A model generated the notes under the pieces. It saw only the letters and a program-made list of their open reading frames with translations. It did no database searches and was not told where the DNA came from. Shown in pieces: positions 48,637 through 60,546 of a stretch of DNA of 64,000 nt. Position numbers and translations under genes: made by a program. This stretch comes from Brasenia schreberi (lineage: Eukaryota > Streptophyta > Magnoliopsida > Nymphaeales > Cabombaceae). The stretch is taken from NCBI GenBank assembly GCA_036023115.1, contig JAYKKT010000086.1, positions 16,507,501-16,571,500 on the forward strand, read 5' to 3'. How positions within the stretch are numbered: the first letter of the stretch is position 1; every line of letters starts with the position of its first letter.

Positions 48637-51600
48637 ATTTCGGTGCATCTTTTTATATGACACATAGTGAAGATTTTTTGATTAATTCTTTTGAAACCAT
48701 TGGAAAACATGTGTTTACGACCGATAGAACGAAACTCCAAATCAAAAAAATAGGAAACTTTGAAAAACAAAATTTTAAAATTCAAAATGTAAGTCTTATA
48801 CCTAAACTTAATTTAAACCTACTTTCGGTTGCTCAAATATGTGATAACAATTGTATAGACACTTTCTCATCCAAACATTTTGTGGTGCAGGATCACCTAT
48901 CGAGGAAGGTGATTGGTCAAGGTCATAGAGAAAGTGGACTATACAAAATGGACTATCTTGTTATGCCAAATTCCGAGTTTTGTAACGTAGCCCAAGATGC
49001 TACACTTTGGCATAAAAGACTTGGACCTCAAAAATTATGTAATATTTCCTTGATGAAAACCATTAGAGAGAAAAAGTTTGAATGTAAAGATTATATTCTT
49101 GGAAAAATGCATCATCTTCCTTTTGGAGAAAGAAATTGTGTACCAAAGAAAGCTTTTGATCTAATACATTCGGATGTTTGGAACCCCGCGCCCGTTGTTT
49201 CTAAAGGAGAGTGCAATACTATGTGATTTTTGTGGATGACTTTACTCGCTTTACATGGATATATCTCTTGAAACACAAATCCGAAGTATTTGAAAAATTT
49301 GTAGTCTTTTGTAATATGATTAAAAACCAATTTGGAGCCACCATTAAAATCTTTAGATCCGATTCGAGAGGAGAGTACATGTCTAATGAATTTGAAAAAT
49401 TTATTGAAACAAACGATATTTTTCATAAAAAATTATGCACTAAAATACCCCAACAAAATGGTCTAGCGGAAAGAAAACATAGACATATTATTGAAACTTA
49501 TAGAACTATGCTAATTGCTAGTAGGGTTCCTAAATATTTATGGGCCGAAGCTACTCTTACCGCAGTATATCTTATAAATAGAATACCTTCATCTAACCTT
49601 GAAAATACTTTATCTTTTGAAAAATTGTACAACATCCCTCCATACTATGAACGACTTAGAGGTTTTGGATGTAGATGTTTTGTGTATACAAACAAGAATG
49701 ATAAACTGTCACCTAGATCTATTGAATGTGTATTCCTTGGTTATGGCATTAACAAGAAGGGTTATAGGTGTTTTGATCCCATAGAAGATAAATTGTATGT
49801 GTCTAAGGATGTAATTGTTTTTTAGAATGATATTTAAATGAATCCAAACCCTTGGAAAATTCTGAACCTTTCATTCCTTAAGATTTTTTGAACTAGAAGA
49901 AGATAATGATTGTGACTCAGTAGATCATCAAGATCTTCAAGAAAATGCTGTTAAAGACAATGACACTTCACACACAACTGTTGATACTCAATCAATTGTC
50001 GAACCCTTCCCCTCATATTATACAAGACGTCCTAGAGAAACCAATGATGCCCAGATAGAACCTGATATTACAAGATTAGAACCCAAGGTTTCAAGACCTC
50101 CCCAGTGATTTGTATCCTATGAATCTTTTGAACTACAATGGAGAAATTTGATTGCCATCCTTCGTTAAGTTAAGGAACCTAAGTTCTATCATCAAGCTAA
50201 AGGTATTCCAGAATGGGAAGATGTTATGAAAGATGAACTCAACGCCCTAGACAAGGCTCAGACATGGATAGTTGCACCCATACCAAAGGATAAGAAAATC
50301 ATTGGATGTCGATGGGTATATAAAATCAAAACTCATAGCAATGGTCACATTGAGAGATACAAGGCTAGACTAGTTGCTAAAGGTTATGCCCAAGAATATG
50401 AAATTGACTATAAAGAAACTTTTGCCCCAGTACCTAGAATGACCACAATTAGAATTCTCATAACCATTAGTGCAATTAAGCAATGGAATATTTATCAACT
50501 TGATGTTAAGAATGCTTTTATAAATGATTATTTGAATGAAGAAGTCTACATGAGTCCTCCTCCTGGTCTCAATCTTCCTCCTGGGCATGCTCTTAAATTG
50601 CGAAAAGCCTTGTATGGTTTGAAATAGGCTCCTAAAGCTTGGTTTGATCGATTTGAAAAATTCATGCATTTGCATAATTTTACGACTTGCTATACTGATA
50701 CTGCATTGTTTATACGAAAAACAAAATCAGGTGTTGTTATTTTGCTTTTGTATGTGGATGATATGATCATCACAGGAAGTGATGAAGCAGGAATTGCAGA
50801 AGTTAAACTTAATCTTCATCATGAATTTGACATGAAAGACTTGGGCCTGCTGAATTACTTTTTAGGCATTGAAATAACTAAAAACAATTATGGATACTTT
50901 ATGTCTCAAACAAAGTTTGCAAATGATATCATTGAAAGATCTGGTCTTACAGATACCAAGATAGTTGACACACCAGAAGTTCTAGGCACCAAGCTAAGAT
51001 CCCCTGATAGTGAGAAATTAGTTGATCCCACCCCGTACCGACAACTTATAGGAGCCCTTACCTATCTTACCATTACCAGACCAGATATTTCACATGCAGT
51101 ACACACAACAAGTCAATTTCAGCTGGCACCCACTTCTGTTCACATGAGTGTTGTTTTGCGCATTATTCGATATATCAGAAATATTGTTAACAAAGGGGTT
51201 CTCTTAACTTCTTCATCTTTTAATTTATTTGTATATACAGATGCTGATTAGGGTGGAGATGTCAATGATAAACACTCTACGACTGATTTTTGTGGGTTTT
51301 TAGGTGAATCTCTCATCTCCTGGAAGTGCAAAAAGCAACAAAAAGTGCCCCTTTCATCCATGAAAGCAGAATATCGAGCTATAACTACAGTTGCGATAGA
51401 GATCTCTTGGATCACAACCATTCTAGCATATATGGGAGTCACTTTACAATGCCCTGTCATCATGTATTGTGACAACAAAAGCGCCATGTACATTGCTTCC
51501 AACAATACTTTCCATGAGAGGACGAAGCATATCGAGATGGATTGTCACTTTATTCGTGAAGAATGCCTGAATAAGAAGATTTCACTGTGTTATGTCACAT

Positions 51601-51665
51601 TTGAGATGCAGCTAGTAGATTTCTTCAAAAATCCCTTTCGGCTACTCGGTTTCAATTCTTGTTAG
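48621..51665 (+). pseudogene. Copia C pol, broken
   Basis: The protease reads SWFLDFGASFYMTHS: the catalytic D-S-G-A is D-F-G-A. Integrase follows with LWHKRLG and HSDVWNP, then after a frameshift (near 49225) YYVIFVDDFTRFTWIY, FRSDSRGEY and QNGLAERKHRHI. RT: GCRWVYKIKTHSNGHIERYK, LDVKNAFINDYL, ALYGLK then a TAG stop at 50626-50628 where Gln is usual, APKAWFDRF and LLYVDDMIITGSD. RNase H: a degraded DAD (51235), MKAEYRAI, CDNKSAMYIASN and TKHIEMDCHFIREE. Confidence 0.88.
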
Positions 51666-52063
51666 ACAAAATTTCAATGTATACCCCGTAAGTTTGAGGG
51701 GGGGGTGTTATGTAATAAGGGCATGGGCCAATAGGGCCTGTGCAACCTCTGTTTGGAAAAGGGTTAGGGCTAGTAGGGCCAACTAACCGTTGGATCCTTG
51801 CCCAACGGCTAGTGTTGGTCTTGTTATTTGGTCTTTTTCATTTCTTCTTTGATGTACAAATGCTCTATAAATACCACCTCATCTCATTAATAAAGCATGC
51901 AGTCTTGGCATTGCTTTTGACTTGTTTGTTTATGCTTCCGCTCTCTTGTTTGGTATACTTGAAGATCGGCATTCATACTTGAATGACATTTGACTCTTAG
52001 CGATTTGGTGCATTTGATTCGTGAAGTATCAACCTTCGACTATCGACAAATATTTATAATACC

Positions 52064-52754
52064 CAAGGAGGAGGACAACAAGAGTGCAGAACCATATGAG
52101 GACATTAGAAGGTACCAGAAATTAGTGGGAAAATTGATATATGGTACTATCACACGTCCTGATATATATTTTGCAATAGGCTATGTTAGTAGATGGATGC
52201 ATAATCCTTCCAAACATCACATGAGTACTGTATTTCACATCATCAAATACTTGAAGTCTACAATAACATATGGTTTATTATATACCTCAAATTATCACTA
52301 GACCTGAAGATATACTCTGATGCTGATTGGGAAGGCTCAAAGACAGACAGAAAATCAACTTCTGGCTATGTGGTTTGTGTAAAAGGCAACATTATGTCAT
52401 GAGCAAGAAACAATCGGTGGTATCAAGATCAAGTGTAGAAGCAGAGTATCGTGCAATCGCCTTGAGCCACTCTTGGTAGAACTGGGTTTCAAAATACATA
52501 CTCCAATTCCTTTTTACACATACAGCAAAGCAGCTCTTCAAATTGCTCTAAATCCAGTTTTTCATAAACGGACCAAGCATATTGAGATAGACTGTCACTT
52601 CATTAGAGAAAAGATTTCGCAAGGAATTTTCAATATGATTCATGTATGCTCAAAAAATCAACTAGCAGATATCTTCACAAAACCAGCTTCAGTAGGAGGA
52701 TTCCAGAAAACTCTTCATCAGTTGAGAATTATAAATCTTCAAGATTCAACTTAA
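52064..52754 (+). pseudogene. Copia B RNase H, after Copia C
   Basis: It continues the protein cut at 47203: YEDIRRYQKLVGKLIYGTIT, RWMHNPSKHH, a frameshift, SDADWEGSKTDRKSTSGY-like sequence, AEYRAIA, then FHKRTKHIEIDCHFIREK and NQLADIFTKPAS. A frame break and stop lie near 52300-52400. Confidence 0.85.
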
Positions 52755-52761
52755 GGGGACG

Positions 52762-53126
52762 TGTTGGAGATTCAACTTGAATCTTGATTGACTAGTTAGA
52801 AAATTAATTTTATACATGTACATTATGAGTATTTTATAGAGTTTGTTTATTTACATTTAAGTAGTGTAATACGGGTCCTAATGGATCAGTTTTGGATCCA
52901 TTAGGAACCGTATTCTATTAGTCACTTATTAGGGGTATTTAGGTCTTTCAAGTTAGATTAGCAGTATACATAGTTAGTGAGTCATTAGGGTTAAGTAAGT
53001 AGAAATCATGATTAAGGTGAAGGGAGGCGGCAGCATGTGGCTGACCAACCAGTCCATGATTCTGTACTCAATGTAAGTGCATTTTCTATCAATAAAGTGA
53101 AGATTTTTCGACGTTTAAATTCAACA
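52762..53126 (+). repeat. 3' LTR of Copia B
   Basis: 365 bases. Compared with the 5' LTR it has a 2-bp and a 4-bp insertion (taagtaagtag versus taagtag). Confidence 0.93.
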
Positions 53127-54644
53127 GAACAAGTTGCAGTATTCTCGAAATAAAATATCTTCTGTTTTGAAAACGTTATCATAACAACACATCAACAAAA
53201 TTATCATTTCTATTTTCCATTTTCATTGTTTTTTAATATATATGACATCGCATATCTTTTAGAAACTATTCTGTACTCCATAAGAAAGTTTAAGAAACTC
53301 TTATGTGCTGTATGTTTCTCTTTTCAACCTGTTTCTCCAAGAAGTATAATTTTTAATAGTATCACTTGAGGAAAAACTCGCCAAGAACTAGAAGAGTGAC
53401 TGTATCAAACATCACAACCTGAATTCTGCCAATTCTCCTCAACATTGTTAACTATATGTCTCCGCAGTTGCAAATGCTACATAACTACCGCTCATAAAGT
53501 TGTTGAGGCTTTAGGTAAATTTCTGGTGGTCCTAGCTCATGGGTGAGACCATGTTTGAGCCAAACATGTATATGACAAAAGGATTCATGATGCTGCCATT
53601 TCTAATTACGTGAACACATAACCAGAAAGTACCAGAGATTGTAAATATCACATGTTTACACATAAAAGAACCATGCTAGTATTTTCCTTCACATTGAAAC
53701 TGGATGAAACAGAGTACCTAAGATTGTAAAAAAAGAACAAACAGACAGTTATTAACCAGGTAGAAATACAAACATGTTGAAAATTGACATTAGGCAGCTC
53801 GATCCTTCAGCACAATTGTCGATAAGACACACCAACCAACATATAAGATAAGCACACTCCTGATATGGCGATGAAGTAATTTGCCATTGACAACAAACAA
53901 CCCCACTGTCTCTCCTGATTTGGCCGTTTGTTTGTAAAAAAAATTAACTGTAAATTAAAAGGCAAATACAAAACATAGATACCCAAAATGCTGGTAGGGC
54001 ACACAATCTTCGCCAAGGTCCTCCATCAGCACCTCTCATCTCCAGATAGCGCTTCAACCTAACCTGTACATAAAAGCAAATGAAAATGGGATTGACCTAA
54101 TCTGTAAATAAAAGAAAAGGTGGAGAGAGAGAGAGAGACCTCAGGAAAGATTGTTGTCAGATGATTCTCCCAGTCGCTAAGTGTTGGCAACTCTCTGGGA
54201 ATGGATGGTAGATTACCTACCATAAAATCCTGGAGAAATTGATAAATTATCACTAGACATAACAAAATAGAGACCCTTGCTCCAATTAGATATGAAAGCC
54301 AAAAATAAATGTCAATGGTTAAATGTAAAATAGATCATTCAGCAACTTTATAAAGTTAAAAATAGACTTTTACCCTGAAAGACATCCCAGAACAATCTAC
54401 ATACTTCTTGTTCCGGTAGACAAAATACATAGGAACATCAAGTGCATAATCAACATATTGCTCAAATCTGCAAGAAGTGTGAAAAGGCAGTGAAAAATAT
54501 CAAAATAGAATGGATGATGAATCACGAAAAAGCAAGAAAGATACATTCAATTACCAAGAAACCAGTCTATAGAGAGAATAGAAAATGTAAGCCGGCAGAT
54601 TGTGCACACTATATCATCCAATGTATCTTCAATTTTTAGGAAAA

Positions 54645-54662
54645 TTATGATTAACTAAGAAA
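54645..54662. repeat. Target-site duplication, left copy (18 bp)
   Basis: ttatgattaactaagaaa, identical to 58743-58760. It flanks the plus-strand RTE in a GSH1 intron. Confidence 0.95.
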
Positions 54663-55334
54663 ACTCCGCCCATGTAAGGGATCACCCTTGCATTGCCGGT
54701 CCCAAGCCTGAATAAAGGAGGAGGGTTGTGTTAGGCTTCCGACAGCCAACATAAAACTTTGTCAGATTTTTATACCATGGATTACACAAATTATGAGCAT
54801 TGCTTTAGAGCGTCCTCGCCTAGCGACGCGCTCCAGAGCCCGAATGCAGTGATAAGTAAGCAAGGGCTACTACATTTTCACCCGGATGTAGTGAATCAAT
54901 AGCAAAGAAGGTTCCCACATCATGAACGGGTGTGGGTAAAGAAGTTAGTCCCGCTACATTGCCGCCCGAATATAGTGAATAATTTACAGAGAGGGTCTCC
55001 ATATTTTCAATATGGACGGATGTGGGGATAAGGAAGCTAGTCCTAGATAATAAGATTCATATTAGTTCTTGGAATATCATAATATTATCCGGTAAGCTAA
55101 TGAATGTGGTAGATACTATGATTCGGAGAAAGATTCATATTCTATATTTACACGAGGAAGTGGGTTGGAGAAAAAGCAAAGGAGATAGAGGATACATGTT
55201 TTAAATCATGATACTCAAGTAAGAAAAAGGCTTGAATCGGAGTTGGTATTATCATAAATAAAGATTTAAAGGATAGTGTAGTAGACATACAACGATATGA
55301 TGATCGAATCATGACGTTGAAATCAGTGTTATCC

Positions 55335-55451
55335 GTATCGCACCGTATCGTACGATACGGTGCGATACGTATCGTATCGTGGGAAGCCACGATACGATAC
55401 GGTAACCTGTATCGTAAGATACAGGTTATCGTGCCGTATCGTACGATACGG
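55335..55451. repeat. Array of four perfect palindromes/hairpins
   Basis: A 34-bp palindrome at 55335-55368; a hairpin with 14-bp stems and loop GAAG at 55369-55400; a hairpin with 10-bp stems and loop GTAA at 55404-55427; an 18-bp palindrome at 55434-55451. All are built from the word GTATCGTAC or close variants. Confidence 0.92.
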
Positions 55452-56442
55452 TACTGTATCGTACGATAAAATTTTTTTTTTCAAAATTTTTTTTTTTCAA
55501 AATTTTTTTTTTCAAAAAATTTTTTTTTTTCAAATTTTTTTTGCATGTTTCTGCCCTCTCTTTCCCTCTCTTCACTTCCCTTAAAGGCATCCTCCAATAT
55601 GCTTATAATTTGGGTTTATAATTTTATTTATTTAATAAAAATAATGTATAAAAAAAATTTTATGACAAAATCATTTCCCTTTCTGTTACAACTTTTAGGT
55701 ATATTTTTGCTAACAGTTTCTAATTTCATAAGATCGTAAACAATTAAAAACATTTAATTCTCTCGGTTCATTGAGTAGGGATTTCACAACTTCACTATTT
55801 TAAGGTTCACGTTACATGACTTCCATTGAGTTGAACATGATCAATGTGTGTGAGGCTTAACTCAGTCTGTGAAGTGAGAAATGAAGCTCATGCATTAGTT
55901 AAAAAGCTAGTCTCCAATAAGAGAAAAAGGGGACATTATCAAGTAATAATATAACATCATTAAGGTGTCATAGACTCAATAATCAAAGAAATGGAGCTCT
56001 TTGTTTTGCTCACATATGAAAATTAGCAAATATGACTACATGTACAAAGATAGCAGTTTGTTAATTTTGATATATTACATGAGTGAATTATGGAAGATAA
56101 CGAAGAAAATGCACTCCTAAGTCCTAACTGAAGAAGACATTGCATGAATTAATTTGAAGTACAACAACATCATCAAGGAGAAGATGAAGATTATTTAGTT
56201 AATGATCCTGATACAAATTTACAATATGTAAAATATAAATGTATTTCATTTTTTGATTCAAAATATATAATTTTGGATGCAATTGTTCAATATTAAATGT
56301 TCAATTTGTGCTAAACTTTGCATTATATGAATTTAAAGCAATTACCAGATTTTTTCAAAATTTTCCAGAATTTTCTTGATTTTTTTCGGATTTTTACTAA
56401 TTTTATTGATTTTTTAAATAATTTTTATAGTTTTTTAATATT

Positions 56443-56530
56443 AAAGTACGATACGATATGATACGATACGATACGATACGATACGCCCGTATCGTGGAGC
56501 CCAGCGATACGCGATACGATACGCGTCGGA
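56443..56530. repeat. (GATAC)n run at the right end of the hAT element
   Basis: About six consecutive gatac units near 56450-56485, followed by cgtatcgtgg and gcgatacgcgatacgatacg. It is the inverted counterpart of the left array but not an exact copy. Confidence 0.85.
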
Positions 56531-57146
56531 CAACACTGGTTGAAATTAGTTTTAGGACCAGAGGTTTTGAATATAGTTTGTGTTTACGCACCCCAAGTAG
56601 GACTAGAAGATAGTATAAAGACAACTTTTTCGGAAGAGTTAGATAAGGTGATTTACAGGATTCCACAAAGAGAGATGATCTGTTTAGGAGGAGACTTAAA
56701 TGGACATGTCGGTAAAAAGGCATTAGGATATCAACTCATTCATGGAAACTTTGGTTTTAGGAATATAAATGAGGAAGGTAGGGAGATTTTAAATTTTACT
56801 ATGGCATTTGATTTCTTTATAGTCAATACAATCTTCAAAAAATGAGATGAACATTTAATTACTTATAAGAGTGGCTTATCACAAACACAAATTGATTACT
56901 TTATTGTAGAAAAAAAGATAGAGTGTATTGTAAAGATTGCAAGGTAATTCTAGGAGAAAGCTTAACCACCCAACATCGACTTTTAGTTATGGATTTACAA
57001 ATAAAAAAATGGACAAAGAAGAAAAGAGTGCATTGAGCTATTCAGACTAAACGGTGGAACCTCAAAAGCGAGAAAGAAGATATATTTAAACAGAACAGAA
57101 AGTCCTTCAAGGAGACGTTTGGAATTATGTTGGTACACCTTGTGAT

Positions 57147-58700
57147 ATGTGGAACAATATGGCTATACATATTAGGAAAGTGGAGAAAGATGTGTTAGGT
57201 GCATCTAAGGGAGGTGTATCGGCACAAAAAGAAGCTTGGTGGTGGAGTGGAGTAGGGCAAAATAAAATCAAGGCAAAGAGGACATGTTACAAATTACATT
57301 ATGCTAAGAAAACTAGTCAAACTTTAGAGGCTTATAAGAAAGCAATTAAGGAAACAAAAAAGGCTGTTAGTGAAGCAAAAGCTAAAATTTGGGAGGATTT
57401 ATATAAAAAACTCAACACAAAAGAGGGTGAAAAAGATATTTTTAGGATAACTAGGGCTAGAGATAAGAAAACTAAAGATCTTAATTGTGTTAGATGCATC
57501 AAAGGCAACGATGAAAAAATTCTAGTGGCAAATGATATAAGAAATAGATGGAAAAACTATTTTTATAAGCTTTTTAATGAAAATAAATATGTTAGTATTA
57601 GCTTAGGAGAGTTAGCTAAATCATAAAAGTATATAAACCACAATTTCTATTGACGTATTCAAAAAAATGAAGTCAAAGAGGCTCTTAAACATACGAAGGG
57701 TGGTAAATCGATAGGACCAAATAGTATTCCTCTAGAAGTTTGGAAAATACTAGGAGAAATAGGAATCACTTGCCTCACAAAACTATTTAATGAAATATAG
57801 AGAAACCAAAAGATGCCCGAGGAATGGAGAGCAAGTACACTTATATATACGAACAAGGGAAACATTTAGAATTGTGGTGAATTATTGAGGTATCAAGTTA
57901 GTGAGCCATACTATGAAATTATGGGAAAGAATTATCAAACGTAGGTTAAGAAAAGTATCAAGTACAACAGAGAACCAATTTGGATTCATGTCAGGCAGAT
58001 CTACTGTTAAAGCAATTCACCTTTTGAGACGTCATATGAAACATTTAAGAGCAAAAAATGACTTTCACATGATATTTATTGATCTAGAAAAAGCTTACGA
58101 TAGGGTACCAAGGGAGGTTCTTTGGAGAACCTTGGAAAAAAGAGGTATTTCATTGACATACATTAACCTTATAAGAGAAATGTATAATGGTGTAAAAACA
58201 TGTGTGAGGACTCATGAAGGAATGACAGACTTCTTTGAATGATCAACTTTAAGTCCATACTTATTTATCATGGTGATTGATGAGTTAACAAAACGTATTC
58301 AAGATGAAGTACCTTGGTGTATGTTATTTGCATATGACATTGTGTTAGTGAAGGAGTCTAAGGAAAAAGTTAATAGAAAATTGAAACCATGGAGAGAAGC
58401 ATTAGAAAGCAAAGACCTTCGACTTAGTAGAACAAAGACATAATATATGGAATAGAAGATAAAATGAGAGAATATCATTTAAGATGGTTTGGACATATAG
58501 AAAAAATATCAAAAGAAGAACCTATAAGAAGGTATGAAAAACTAGATCTTGAAAGTATTAAAGGAGGTAGAGGACGACCACAAAAGTGTTGGAAAGAAAC
58601 AATAAAGAATGATCGAGCTTATTGTGAGTTAACTGCTAACATGAAACATGATAGGGCTCTGTGGAAACAAAGAATCCATGTAGCCGACCCCGTCTAGCAT
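57147..58700 (+). pseudogene. RTE linker, reverse transcriptase and C-terminal region
   Basis: Linker AWWWSGVGQNKIKAKRTCYK (57147-57626). RT start with KHTKGGKSIGPNSIPLEVWK-like sequence on the plus strand, then 57901-58242 with [20 protein letters not shown] and [19 protein letters not shown]. It ends with LRWFGHIEKISKEEP and GGRGRPQKCWKETIKND (58464-58697). Stops and deletions interrupt it. Confidence 0.85.
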
Positions 58701-58742
58701 GAGAAAAGGCTTAGTTGTTGTTGTTGTTTGTAGTTGTTGTTG

Positions 58743-58760
58743 TTATGATTAACTAAGAAA
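58743..58760. repeat. Target-site duplication, right copy (18 bp)
   Basis: Identical to 54645-54662. The GSH1 exon ending at 58773 begins only 13 bases further on, so the RTE landed very close to a splice donor. Confidence 0.95.
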
Positions 58761-59353
58761 TGACACACTAACCCAAAGGAGTCATCAAAAACGAAAGGAA
58801 GCATGCCCGTCCGACTGTTGTCAGTGTCACTCCAAATATGGCTTAAATGGATGATCACTAGATAAATAAAAATAATAAGTGCAGCCTGAAAAAGTAAAAA
58901 GGAAAAAATATTCAAAAGAAAAAAACCTTCTCGTACTAAGAAATCCATTTGGCTTCCCTTCTTTGAAAGGTGAATTTGCACAAATTGCTGTAGCGATCTA
59001 TTTAAAGAAAATCAGACATATATGAATGCCCAAAATTTAAAATAAATGGTCTCTACAGTCTTAACGCAAACTCACTGGTTTAGACGCTTACAGGTTGAAC
59101 TGCTAGACCTGCTCTGAATTTCCTAATCATATCCTGTTCAGAACTAAAATCGACATTAACCTGTCAATGAATGTGCAGAGTTAAAGTTCAATGAGTCATG
59201 CCACATTAACCGATAAGCTCACACACTAGTACTGAAGTAAATAGACTGGATCTCCTTCCTCTTCTCACATAAGCAAGATCGCTAAGCTGAAGTAGAGAAT
59301 CCAAGGTTTTAAATAAAGATACGAAAGTTGTAACTTCTCAAAGTATCTTTTAC

Positions 59354-59436
59354 CTGCACTGTGCGCGTCCGGAACATTGTGTAAGGCCTAAAGAACCAAC
59401 TCTTGGCATATATCGCCTCATGATCTCATATCTTCC
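59354..59436 (-). pseudogene. GSH1: GSH1 exon with 1-nt deletion
   Basis: The splice sites (catag before, gtaaaag after) are good and the frame starts correctly as GRYEIMRRYMPRVGSLGL. After that only five bases separate CTT from the ATG of the expected M-(L/F)-R-T block, where six are needed. The remaining codons match only in the shifted frame, which reads MFRTRTVQ. That frame also shows Arg where Arabidopsis has Cys251. The exon is 83 bases, so the shift is not repaired by the junction. Confidence 0.85.
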
Positions 59437-60546
59437 CTATGCCAGAATGTTCAGCATAAAAATGGGGGTCCCACTCAATTAGCATAAAAACGAGGGTCCC
59501 TTCCGATTAGCATGATAATGTTCACATGTTGACTTAAAGAAGTTGCTCAAAGCAGGGGAAACCATCATGTACTTAAGTCCAGTTGCTTAAGACTGACAAT
59601 TAGTTAAACAAACAATGAACCCTCACACATGGTATGAAAAAGTTCAAATTTTAAGCTCAGAAAGTACACCAAATGAGAAATATCTCAAAGAACAAATGCC
59701 CATTGCTCCAAAACAATGAACACAGGGGTGTTCTCATGACCAAAAGGTACAGTGTCAAAGAACAAGTATATCCACGGGGCTAATGGGGTGGCTCAAATTT
59801 AAATAAGACCACAATCCAAAATCTGTTTGATTCAACCTGATAACCGAAATAGGACCCAAACGATTCAGTATTGGATTCAGTATGGAGATTCAGATCTGCA
59901 TGATTGCATCCAATCTGTCAGAAAATTCAACCCCATCAGATATGAAAAGAACATTTGATTTTCTATTGGGGGAACTGGATTCAGTATTTACTCTTCCTTT
60001 TTATATTTTCACATTTGACTCAGCCTCAGAACTTGATAACAGTTGAGTTCAGTTAACTAATGTTTGGATGGAATAGGAATTCAGCTTATTCACATCCCTA
60101 ATATAAACAAGCAGAAAAGGTAATTGCATAATGAGGATGATAAATTCAAGAGATACCTTGGGCATTACAGGTATGTCCTTCAGTTCCCACTTTGGCTGGA
60201 ACCCAATCCCTAGAAATCCTATTCCCATCTCCTCTGCAACAGCTTTTACCTATTCAAAATTCCGGGGTGTGAGGCAAAGAACTTCATAAAATCAGAAGGC
60301 ATTGATGCACGCATCTGTAATGCCAAAACAGTACTTAAATCTATAATAGGTGCATATGAAGAATGTATTGTGCCTGCTGAATACCTGTACCATAGGCTAG
60401 TCCTAGAACATCCAATTACAATGTATAGCCTCCTGAACGTAGTATTGTAGCAGCTCAATCAGTCCTATGACCTCTATTTGCAATAAAGCCAACTACACAT
60501 AGTATATTGTAAACATATAGGCTAGGGGAATGCATCTCTTTCTATG

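Larger units (their letters stand above)
47209..52058 (+). mobile_element. Copia LTR retrotransposon C, plus strand, nested in Copia B
   Basis: LTRs are at 47209-47562 and 51706-52058. A perfect 5-bp target duplication ATACC (47204-47208 and 52059-52063) joins the two halves of Copia B in frame (SIPMEIP|KEEDNKSAEPYED). The primer site TGGTATCAGAGCC is at 47563 and the purine tract gtttgagggggggg at about 51692-51705. By eye about 30 differences separate the LTRs, about 8-9%, and the right LTR ends TA rather than CA. Proteins belong to a different Copia lineage from B, with a UBN2 gag and a CCHC knuckle. Confidence 0.95.
43076..53126 (+). mobile_element. Copia LTR retrotransposon B, plus strand, carrying Copia C
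   Basis: LTRs are at 43076-43433 and 52762-53126, with a perfect 5-bp target duplication GAACA (43071-43075 and 53127-53131). The primer site TGGTATTAGAGCC starts at 43434, and the purine tract ttaaggggacg is at 52751-52761. About 11 substitutions separate the LTRs by eye, roughly 3%. The coding order is gag, protease, integrase, RT, RNase H, with the RT/RNase H junction interrupted by Copia C at 47209-52058. Without C the element is about 5.2 kb. Its gag is of the same subfamily as Copia A. Orientation is opposite to the GSH1 gene. Confidence 0.95.
42896..53982 (-). other. GSH1 intron of 11 kb, filled by nested Copia elements
   Basis: GT-AG intron between the MRGADGG...FW exon and the VGLLYDE exon. 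10.05 kb of it is the Copia pair at 43076-53126, so the intron was about 1 kb before insertion. 53132-53982 holds no other recognised feature. Confidence 0.85.
55324..56538. mobile_element. Non-autonomous hAT-like element with palindromic end
   Basis: 1215 bases inserted in the RTE endonuclease. The ends are CAGTGTTATCCG and, on the other strand, CAGTGTTGTCCG, a 12-bp terminal inverted repeat with one mismatch. A perfect 8-bp target duplication GTTGAAAT lies at 55316-55323 and 56539-56546. CAGTG-type ends with 8-bp duplications are typical of the hAT superfamily. Removing it restores the RTE sequence. No transposase ORF is present. The left end is a chain of perfect palindromes built on GTATC/GATAC, the right end carries (GATAC)n, and a T-rich block (55470-55541) follows the left array. 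Confidence 0.9.
54663..58742 (+). mobile_element. Full-length RTE, plus strand, carrying a hAT element
   Basis: The 5' end CTCCGCCCATGTAAGGG and the 3' tail (ttagttgttgttgttt...) are both present, with perfect 18-bp duplications. It lies in the GSH1 intron between 58773 and 54467, opposite to the gene. Protein order is EEP (about 55040-56850, split by the hAT at 55324-56538), linker (57147-57626), RT (57680-58430) and C-terminal region (58464-58700). The active-site box reads FAYDIVLVKE, so one Asp is lost. Two internal deletions are seen: the GLHQG motif at about 58240, and about 400 bases of C-terminal sequence at about 58440. Confidence 0.95.

Noticed and set aside
55360..55584. Open frame of 74 codons at the hAT left end
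   Set aside because: It is a translation of the GTATC palindromes and the T-rich tract, with repeated RYD/RYR and FFF words; not a protein.
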